Position numbers and translations under genes: made by a program. Source: Methanobacteriota archaeon (lineage in GTDB: Archaea; Thermoplasmatota; Poseidoniia; Poseidoniales; Poseidoniaceae). From it: a stretch of DNA of 5,165 nucleotides. This document shows positions 1 to 5,165 of this stretch, in pieces; position 1 is the stretch's first letter, and each line of letters opens with the position of its first letter. Under the pieces are notes generated by a model, which searched no databases, had not been told where the DNA came from, and saw only the letters and a list, made by a program, of their open reading frames with translations. The stretch covers positions 32,216 to 37,380 of the forward strand of contig PAWY01000005.1 in assembly GCA_002714305.1 (NCBI GenBank). The letters run 5' to 3'.

Positions 1-13
1 GGACACCATCCAT
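1..13 (-). CDS. Possible first codons of a third minus-strand operon gene
   Basis: After the stop of the DnaA-like gene at 28, the minus strand reads CCTTGGTGGATGGATGGTGTCC to the edge, described here by its elements: a GGTGG site (14-18) and two ATGs, at 13-11 and 9-7. The ATG at 9-7 lies four bases after GGTGG, and the one at 13-11 directly abuts it. Either could start the next gene of the operon, but only three or four codons are in the window, so no product can be named. Confidence 0.25.
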
Positions 14-27
14 CCACCAAGGTGCCC

Positions 28-2055
28 TCATTCTTCCTCACCCACCAACACGGTGCGGGGGTAAATTCGAGACAAACGGATCTTGACCTTTTCAGGTTCA
101 TCCTCGAGCAAATCATCGGCTTCAATTCCAGTCCCGTCAATGTTCCACTCACCATCGGGCTCGTAAGAGTCAAGCTCTTTGGGATTGGATTCATTCGCCG
201 GTTTTTTCCGTTTGGCTGGTGTTCGCCGAACACGAACCGGTTCCTCCTCAAAAACCGGGAGAGGCCCTCGCTCAGGGTCAAGTTCGACCAGCCGTTCCTC
301 AAGGGACCGGAGTTCGTCGGCGATGGTGATCAATTCTTCGATGTCCGCCTCCACAGCACGTTGGGCCAGACCCACCATTTGCTCTTCAAGACGTTGAAGT
401 TCAAGCGAGGATGAAACGCTTTCCACCGTCGATGCATTCATTCGCTCATCAATGGATTCCTCTAGGTCAACCAACATGTCCACGGTGCGTCCAAGATCGC
501 TGCGCTTGAGAGGATCGTTGGCCCTGACGATGTACCGCTCACGTTCGTGGACGTCCAAAACCGAGGGTTTTCCAGGCTCAACGGGGTCAACCGCTTCCCG
601 GAGACGTTGTTCAAGGTCTGCGCTCTGCCCTCCCAAGTGATCAGCGTCCCATTCCGGTGGTGCATACTCATCATCGGGCCATGCTTCAAGCGGGCTGTGA
701 AGGTCAATGCCACCCACATCAACCGTAGAATACACCGTGTCCAAGGCGTCCCCCACAAGGCGTTCAGCAAGGTCGTCAACCCGCTGATGCTCATCATGGG
801 GTTCGGACGGTGGGTTACCTCCGAGGACATCGGCCAGGTCATCGTGGTCAAGCAAGACGGCCCCGCGTTCAAAAGCCATGGCGAGGCGCTCCAACCGCCC
901 CTCAATCGCTCGCCAGCCCAAAGGAGGTATTCGGCTCATCTGGGCCAAATGACGGTCGGAAATCAAGAGGTTCTTCTGGGTGCATCGCCAGCGGGCATAC
1001 GCCATCAAACTGGGCGCCAATGGAGCTTTGAGCAAGGCGACGGTTGAATCCCGAAGAACGTCCTTCAGCCTGGATGGAGCGAAGTCCTCGACGGCCAAGC
1101 GACTACCGACCACCACTTGCAAACCGAGGTTTAACGCATGGTCGACCAGAATGCCGAGTTGATGGTTCCAATCAGGGTCGTGTGCGAATTCATGCACATC
1201 ATCGATCAACAGCGCCATGGCGCCGACCAAAGCATCTTGCCATTGAGCCTCTAATCCATCCACGGAAGCCGCATCAGCAGCGGTGAGGTGCACAACGTGG
1301 CCTTCACCCCGACGAATGAGTGCCTGTCCGGTGGCGTGAAGCAAGTGAGAACATCCAGACTGAGGTTCGGCGAGCAAAAACAGTGGATTGAGACCTCGGC
1401 CGGGAAGGTCGATGATGTGTTCACAAAACTGCGTTGCCTCAAGGTTTTCTTCAGCCACGAACCATTGTTTGAACGTCAACGTCGAAGACCAGTTCATCCG
1501 CTTTGGCCAGTCGGCCGTGTTGTTGATGAGACGGGCAGGAGATTGAACATGGTCGGTGGGGACCGGTGCCAATTCCTCATCCAGGATTGAAGAGACCCTG
1601 CCGCGTTGCTCATTCAATACCTGAGCCCAAACGGGGGTCCCGTCGGACTCCACACCGACAAACCCGTCTTCATGGGCCTGTTCGTCAGGTACCGGTTTGG
1701 TCTCCAGTCGCTTTCGCAATTGGGCAAGACGTTGAGCGACGTGGGTTGAATAATTGTCATCGTTGTCAAGAAACGAAGTTGCTGCGCCCACATCTGGGCC
1801 CAAAATTCGATGAGCGATCCCATCATAGGTGGGTCGCTGAGGCACCCCGAGGTTTTGAAACAGGGACAAAGGACGCTGGGGCACCGATGATTTTCCCAGA
1901 AGGGTGTTGAGTTTGGAAAGAGCTTGACGCTCGGGTTCGACGGCCTCCGAGGTGACTTTCACCGATGGGGTTGGAGTTTCAGCTTCAATGACGGTTTGTA
2001 AATGCCGCTTTGCCTCCTCCAATTCAAGCCGGAGTTTGGTGGGTGGAAACGTCAT
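28..2055 (-). CDS. DnaA/Hda-like AAA+ protein with degenerate P-loop and long flanking regions
   Basis: This is a 675-residue, probably cytosolic protein. Residues about 190-395 align by eye with the AAA+ core of bacterial DnaA. NPLFLLAEPQSGCSHLLHA (223-241) matches the DnaA NPLF-Walker A-HLLHA segment, LLIDDVHEF (282-290) is Walker B, QVVVGSR (313-319) is sensor 1, RLKD (329-332) is box VII, and RAIEGRLERL (382-391) matches the sensor 2 helix. The P-loop is abnormal: the lysine is C235 and glycines are missing. The arginine-finger position (DnaA box VII second Arg) appears to be V333. No DnaA domain IV helix-turn-helix follows. Instead there is an acidic stretch, a coiled-coil-like segment (about 525-595), a basic patch (607-619) and an acidic end. 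Residues 1-190 are unrecognised and carry two VPQRP motifs. The start is set by the ATGA overlap with the upstream gene and an AAGGTGG site. The DnaA-like fold is well supported. Nucleotide hydrolysis is doubtful, and a role in replication control or as a scaffold is inference. Confidence 0.88.
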   Translation of the reverse strand: MTFPPTKLRLELEEAKRHLQTVIEAETPTPSVKVTSEAVEPERQALSKLNTLLGKSSVPQRPLSLFQNLGVPQRPTYDGIAHRILGPDVGAATSFLDNDDNYSTHVAQRLAQLRKRLETKPVPDEQAHEDGFVGVESDGTPVWAQVLNEQRGRVSSILDEELAPVPTDHVQSPARLINNTADWPKRMNWSSTLTFKQWFVAEENLEATQFCEHIIDLPGRGLNPLFLLAEPQSGCSHLLHATGQALIRRGEGHVVHLTAADAASVDGLEAQWQDALVGAMALLIDDVHEFAHDPDWNHQLGILVDHALNLGLQVVVGSRLAVEDFAPSRLKDVLRDSTVALLKAPLAPSLMAYARWRCTQKNLLISDRHLAQMSRIPPLGWRAIEGRLERLAMAFERGAVLLDHDDLADVLGGNPPSEPHDEHQRVDDLAERLVGDALDTVYSTVDVGGIDLHSPLEAWPDDEYAPPEWDADHLGGQSADLEQRLREAVDPVEPGKPSVLDVHERERYIVRANDPLKRSDLGRTVDMLVDLEESIDERMNASTVESVSSSLELQRLEEQMVGLAQRAVEADIEELITIADELRSLEERLVELDPERGPLPVFEEEPVRVRRTPAKRKKPANESNPKELDSYEPDGEWNIDGTGIEADDLLEDEPEKVKIRLSRIYPRTVLVGEEE

Positions 2056-4007
2056 TCGTCCCCACCTTTGTAACGCTCAAGCGCTTCACCGTACTCGTCA
2101 TAAAGCGCCGTAGCATCCATTCCATCGGGTTCATCAAAGGTGGACCAACGGCGGTACACCTCGTCCATGTTGAGCGAAACTTGTTCCTTGCTGGAGGTTT
2201 CTCGGGAAGGTTTTGTTTCAGATTCAACCGGTCGTAGACTGTTTGACAAGGGTTCAGCCGACTCATTGGAAGGAAGGCGAACCGTCTTTGAGACCTTGGA
2301 GGTTGGAAGGGATAAATCCTCGAGGTTGGGTGAACTGGACACGTTGTCCTTGATGGCGTTGGTGCCCATCGGTCGCTTGATGTTGGCATGCCGCTCAAGG
2401 GCGCGTTCTTGTTTTTCGGAGAACACGTCCATGTTCTCTTTGCGATAAGCCTTGACGGGTTTGGTTTTTTCAGGCCAGTCGGGCAAGGGTGGTGCACTTC
2501 CTGCCACCGCTGAACTGCGGGACGGCGTGAGCCCTTGTTTGATGGAGGGCAATGCGGGAGCAGGCTTGCGCTTCGGGAGACGTTGGGCGGTGCGAAGTTT
2601 TGGTGGTGCCGGCTCCACAGCAGAACGGGACTTTGGAGCAGGACGAGGGGCTTTTTGTTCGTGGATTTCAATCAGGGCATCATCCACCGCCCGAGGGGAT
2701 TCGCTCACAAATCGCCCTTCGATGGGAGCCTGTTCATTGGCTGGCCGCCAAGCGGTTGAACCCACTTCGATTGGTTGGGCGAGCGGCGATGCCCCTTGGG
2801 GCACTCCTGGGCCTTCAGCAGGCCATGCTTCAACAACGTCAGCGAGGGCTTGAGTTGCTTGGGCTCGCTCCTCTTCATCCGGCTCGTGGGAACCTCCTTC
2901 CAAAACAACGGTTTCGGGGACGGGAGGGCCACCAACCTTCGCCCCCTGGTGGCGAATTTGAGCGTCGAGCCATTGCTCCTCCTCTTCATCGGGGGCGAGG
3001 AGCAGAGGCTGGTCCCAAAGGGCATCGGGGTCATCGTTCCAAGCCTCAACCACCGATGAGCGCAAGAGCGAAACCTCGGCCAAAAGGCTGTGTTGAACGG
3101 AGGTCTCAAACATGGCCAAGTCCGTCGTGACAAGGGCGACGTGGTCATTGAAGCGTACACCATCGCAAATTGACCGAAACACATCAAGCATGCCTCCATC
3201 CCCGAAGGCATTGCCCAGTCGGTCCAAACCATCGAGGACAATCACTGACCGCTCATTGCCCCACTGAAAGGCATTGACCACGGCGCTTATGGCAGCACGG
3301 TCGGCGAGAACATCGTACGAACCATGAGGGGAAAGCAAGGCATGGGATTGAGGCAGAGGAAGTCGGCGCGTGGATTCAGTCTCAGCGTGAGGAAGACCGA
3401 ACAAGCCAAGCAAGGGCATACCTCGCTCAGCCAGTTCAACACCGAGCTGAATCATGGGGTGCGGGTCAGGTGAATCAAGGAGATAGATTCGGCCAGGTTC
3501 GATGGACGGCCCTGCTCCGACACCTTGGGATGGAGCGCGTTGTCGGTGTTCGGTTGACAAAGCAAGGGCTTCAATGTCTTCCAACCTTGCTGCCCGCCGC
3601 CAAGAGGAAGAGGGTAGACGCACACTGGACCACCAAGAATCGGAGTCGCCTTTTTCCTCGTGGTGTTCCAAATGAAGAATGCTTGACGGGTGGTCTGCCA
3701 TCACGGTACGAAGAGCATTCATGGTCAACTCAAAGAGGAGCAATTCATTTTCGACTTCGAGGGCGTCTTGCTCGATGCTCAGCAGGGCTTCAAGCCCAGT
3801 TTGTCCACCGTCGTCGCCATGAAAGGCCATGACGGGTTGCCCCAACCGAAACAAGAGCCAACCTTGGCGTCCATGCGATGCTGTGGATGACCGAATCATG
3901 ACGGCCCCCGACTGCTCGTGAACGGCGAGGTTTCTCACGAGAATTCGAAGAACATCGACGCCTCCACGCCGCTGTTCAATCAAATCACCGTGTTCAATCG
4001 CCACCAT
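2052..4007 (-). CDS. DUF835-domain protein with N-terminal DUF2226/DUF4388-like domain and long disordered tail
   Basis: This is a 651-residue soluble protein and the first gene of the operon. Residues about 15-100 have the pattern SGAVMI, then GWLLFRLGQPVMAFHGDD, then GLEALLSIEQDA and ELLLFEL, resembling archaeal DUF2226 and bacterial DUF4388 (PATAN-like) domains. Residues about 173-318 match DUF835: an opening RIYLLDSPDPHPMIQLG, a central SVIVLDGLDRLGNAFG (254-269), and VALVTTDLAMFE (290-301). From about 330 to 610 the chain is rich in Pro, Ser, Glu and Lys and probably disordered. Helical islands lie at 520-544 and 611-648 (with EVYRRWSTFDEP). The frame stays open upstream to 4241, but I place the start at 4007 because GGAGGGTG lies 7 bases before that ATG and the domain begins just after it. 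The upstream 78 codons look non-coding and overlap the divergent gene. No enzymatic residues are recognised. DUF835 function is unknown, and a signalling or adaptor role is inference. Confidence 0.88.
   Translation of the reverse strand: MVAIEHGDLIEQRRGGVDVLRILVRNLAVHEQSGAVMIRSSTASHGRQGWLLFRLGQPVMAFHGDDGGQTGLEALLSIEQDALEVENELLLFELTMNALRTVMADHPSSILHLEHHEEKGDSDSWWSSVRLPSSSWRRAARLEDIEALALSTEHRQRAPSQGVGAGPSIEPGRIYLLDSPDPHPMIQLGVELAERGMPLLGLFGLPHAETESTRRLPLPQSHALLSPHGSYDVLADRAAISAVVNAFQWGNERSVIVLDGLDRLGNAFGDGGMLDVFRSICDGVRFNDHVALVTTDLAMFETSVQHSLLAEVSLLRSSVVEAWNDDPDALWDQPLLLAPDEEEEQWLDAQIRHQGAKVGGPPVPETVVLEGGSHEPDEEERAQATQALADVVEAWPAEGPGVPQGASPLAQPIEVGSTAWRPANEQAPIEGRFVSESPRAVDDALIEIHEQKAPRPAPKSRSAVEPAPPKLRTAQRLPKRKPAPALPSIKQGLTPSRSSAVAGSAPPLPDWPEKTKPVKAYRKENMDVFSEKQERALERHANIKRPMGTNAIKDNVSSSPNLEDLSLPTSKVSKTVRLPSNESAEPLSNSLRPVESETKPSRETSSKEQVSLNMDEVYRRWSTFDEPDGMDATALYDEYGEALERYKGGDE
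2062..2068 (-). promoter_or_regulatory. Ribosome binding site of the DnaA-like gene, inside the end of the upstream gene
   Basis: On the minus strand AAGGTGG ends six bases before the ATG at 2055. It is embedded in the last codons of the DUF835 gene (Lys-Gly-Gly-Asp-Glu-stop). With the ATGA stop-start overlap at 2052-2055 it indicates translational coupling. Confidence 0.75.
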
Positions 4008-4115
4008 GCTGACGCACCCTCCGAAGCCACCTTTCACAAACCCCCTCTTGAAGGGTGCGGCCCTCATTCCGCCTGTCCCCCGATTTGAGCGCCTTTGCTG
4101 AGCGGCCGAAACCCC
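4008..4115. promoter_or_regulatory. Divergent intergenic region, probable promoters for both directions
   Basis: This region of about 108 bases separates the minus-strand DUF835/DnaA-like operon from the plus-strand DUF309 gene, so promoters for both should lie here. They could instead lie between 4008 and 4223 if the DUF309 start is 4224. I see no convincing archaeal TATA box or BRE on either strand. The most AT-rich short stretch is around 4081-4087 (CGATTTG), which is weak. No obvious operator palindrome is present. The assignment rests on gene arrangement rather than on a motif. Confidence 0.4.
4015..4022 (-). promoter_or_regulatory. Ribosome binding site of the DUF835 gene (decides the start)
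   Basis: On the minus strand the sequence reads GGAGGGTG, followed by a 7-base spacer (CGTCAGC) and ATG at 4007. This is a near-ideal Shine-Dalgarno match. It is the main reason for placing the start at 4007 rather than at the upstream end of the open frame at 4241. Confidence 0.8.
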
Positions 4116-4607
4116 ATGATTCAACGAGCATTGTTCCCGATGCGACTCGACGAATTTCTGAACCCTATGCCTCAGTTCATCGCCAACAACGGGGTTCAAG
4201 TTCATCGGCCGACACGTCGTTGCATGGCCCCCCTTGCACAACCGTTGTCATCAGAAGAAGAAGCGGCCTTGGAGGAGGGGTGTACCTTGTTTGATGCGGG
4301 GAAATTTTGGCACGCCCATGAATCATGGGAGGACCTGTGGAACGATTTGAAACGCCGGTCAGCAACAGCGGAAGAGGTTTTGTTGATTCAAGGGCTGATT
4401 CAAACGGCGGCCCTCTTGCTTCATCATCAACGAAAAAACAGAGGTGGAGTGGAGAAGCAATGGGCCAAACTGAAGCCGAAACTCGACGGTTGGACCACGG
4501 CCTGGGGCCTTGACATCGCCGCACACCTTGTGACCATCCAACGCTACGCCGATGATGCAGGTGAATGGACGCTGACGGCTGAACACCACCAACTCCCTCG
4601 GGCGTGA
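4116..4607 (+). CDS. DUF309 family protein
   Basis: This is a small soluble, mostly helical protein of 163 residues from this start. It carries the DUF309 signature: LFDAGKFWHAHESWEDLW (58-75), corresponding to the family's F.aG.y.eaHE.wE.lW pattern, followed by LLIQGLIQTAALLLHHQRKNRGG (89-111, described here as the QGLIQ helix plus an HH..KN segment). DUF309 proteins occur in bacteria and archaea. Their biochemical role is not established, although the conserved His-Glu pair suggests a metal or ligand site (inference). The start is uncertain. The frame is open from a TTG at 4095, with ATGs at 4116, 4140, 4167 and 4224, and none has a clear ribosome binding site. The 4224 start would give a 127-residue protein beginning MAPLAQPLSS, which is close to the compact form of the family and is a serious alternative. 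The gene is divergent from the DUF835 operon and lies 31 bases before the next gene, probably co-transcribed with it. Confidence 0.85.
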   Translation: MIQRALFPMRLDEFLNPMPQFIANNGVQVHRPTRRCMAPLAQPLSSEEEAALEEGCTLFDAGKFWHAHESWEDLWNDLKRRSATAEEVLLIQGLIQTAALLLHHQRKNRGGVEKQWAKLKPKLDGWTTAWGLDIAAHLVTIQRYADDAGEWTLTAEHHQLPRA

Positions 4608-4626
4608 GGTTCAAAGTTGGGGACCG

Positions 4627-4632
4627 GGTGAT
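4627..4632 (+). promoter_or_regulatory. Ribosome binding site of the membrane protein gene
   Basis: GGTGAT, followed by six bases (GGCATC) and ATG at 4639. It matches the anti-Shine-Dalgarno end of 16S rRNA and selects the 4639 ATG over the out-of-frame ATG at 4631. Confidence 0.75.
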
Positions 4633-4638
4633 GGCATC

Positions 4639-5165
4639 ATGGAGGAAGAAACGACGCGCTTACCCTCCGACATGCGCCCGTTTATCGCTACACCCGTTGC
4701 ACAACCGCTGATCAAAGGACGCAACGTGGCCCTGGCGGGAAGTCTGGTCGTTGCCGCCGTCCTGTTTCTCTTGCTGCGTCAATTCGCTTTGTCAACATCG
4801 TTGGCGGCCGGAGCGGCCCTCTTGACGCTCGGCCTCAATGCGACGGTGGTCATGCTGCGGTTCAATGCCCATTCGAGCACTCCGCTTGCTGTCAACATGA
4901 ATCACCCATTCATGAACAGCGAATCCATGGGCGAGGCAAAGGTCCTGGTCCGCTTGTCCAACGGATCGTGGATAGATCCAGGTGGGTACCGTGTTCGAAC
5001 GGTTCCTGAAGACCTGTTGGGCGGTCATAATTTGGTTCAAGACACCGATGACTACCCCATCCTCGGTCATTTTGTATCCAAGAGCGAAAAAGGACCTGCA
5101 TTGGTTCGTCATTTGGCGCTTATCAACCAAGCGATTGCTCTGCGAGACGCCGTCAATGAGGTGCC
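4639..5165 (+). CDS. Membrane protein with two N-terminal transmembrane helices, 3' end outside window
   Basis: The frame is open from ATG at 4639 to the window edge (175 codons) with no stop, so the gene is truncated by the window. The start is well supported by GGTGAT six bases upstream, a strong match to the 16S 3' end. After a short N-terminus (1-29), residues 30-46 (VALAGSLVVAAVLFLLL) and about 53-73 (through LTLGLNATVVML) look like a hairpin of two membrane helices. The remainder (74-175) is soluble, with mixed charge. It contains VLVRLSNGSWIDPGGYRVR and a helical-looking stretch LVRHLALINQAIALRDAVNE at the edge. I do not recognise a family. The gene follows the DUF309 gene by 31 bases on the same strand and is probably in the same transcript. 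An alternative ATG at 4631 is in another frame and stops after about 26 codons. Confidence 0.8.
   Translation, partial: MEEETTRLPSDMRPFIATPVAQPLIKGRNVALAGSLVVAAVLFLLLRQFALSTSLAAGAALLTLGLNATVVMLRFNAHSSTPLAVNMNHPFMNSESMGEAKVLVRLSNGSWIDPGGYRVRTVPEDLLGGHNLVQDTDDYPILGHFVSKSEKGPALVRHLALINQAIALRDAVNEV

Noticed and set aside
22..414. Plus-strand open frame of 130 codons at the left edge
   Set aside because: It is antisense to the C-terminal part of the DnaA-like gene, with no supporting motif.
864..1488. Calling the second protein a replication initiator DnaA
   Set aside because: The Walker A lysine, the arginine-finger position and the DNA-binding domain IV are all missing, so only the AAA+ fold relationship is supported.
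2024..2671. Minus-strand open frame of 215 codons
   Set aside because: It lies in another frame inside the disordered-tail coding region of the DUF835 gene. Its composition (Pro, Ser, Arg, Trp and Cys rich) is typical of a frame shadow and no motif is visible.
2552..3130. Plus-strand open frame of 192 codons
   Set aside because: It is antisense to the DUF835 gene, has low-complexity Arg/Gly/Pro composition, and no ribosome binding site or family resemblance.
4042..4055. Small inverted repeat (CCCTCTTGAAGGG) in the intergenic region, considered as an operator or terminator
   Set aside because: The stem is only about four clean pairs, there is no T-run, and such short matches are expected by chance.
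4008..4241. N-terminal 78-residue extension of the DUF835 protein, starting at 4241
   Set aside because: It is rich in Arg, Gly, Cys and His, shows no domain, overlaps the divergent DUF309 coding frame, and a strong ribosome binding site precedes the internal ATG at 4007.
4177..4614. Minus-strand open frame of 145 codons
   Set aside because: It is antisense to the DUF309 gene, whose family motif fixes the coding strand.
4792..5130. Minus-strand open frame of 112 codons
   Set aside because: It is antisense to the membrane protein gene, which has a good ribosome binding site and a plausible membrane hairpin. The antisense product shows no motif.

Overview
This 5.2 kb window looks like chromosomal DNA from an uncultivated archaeon, possibly a marine Poseidoniales/MGII-type euryarchaeote. 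The pointers are a DUF835-type domain, a family I know almost only from archaea, and a domain resembling archaeal DUF2226. Three of four genes have strong GGTG- or GGAGG-type ribosome binding sites, coding is dense, and base composition is moderately GC-rich. The phylum-level assignment is inference, because no rRNA, tRNA or universal marker is present.

Layout. The left four fifths (28-4007) is a two-gene minus-strand operon. The promoter-proximal gene (2052-4007) encodes a 651-residue protein. It has an N-terminal DUF2226/DUF4388-like domain, a central DUF835-like domain, and a disordered tail of about 320 residues ending in a short helical-looking segment. Its stop codon overlaps the start of the second gene (28-2055) in an ATGA. 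The second gene encodes a 675-residue protein whose middle third aligns by eye with the AAA+ core of bacterial DnaA/Hda. The P-loop lysine is replaced by cysteine, the arginine-finger position is lost, and no DnaA DNA-binding domain follows. A further minus-strand gene may begin in the last 13 bases at the left edge.

The right fifth is divergently oriented: a DUF309 family gene (about 4116-4607), then after 31 bases a gene for a protein with two N-terminal membrane helices (4639 to the right edge, incomplete). An intergenic region of about 108 bases (4008-4115) separates the two directions and shows no convincing TATA box.

The main point of interest is the translationally coupled pair. One partner combines a small sensor- or adaptor-like domain with DUF835, and the other is a DnaA-like ATPase that is probably catalytically defective. 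Coupling implies production together, and the long charged tails suggest complex formation. The biological role is unknown to me. I saw no mobile elements, CRISPR arrays, RNA genes or long repeats.
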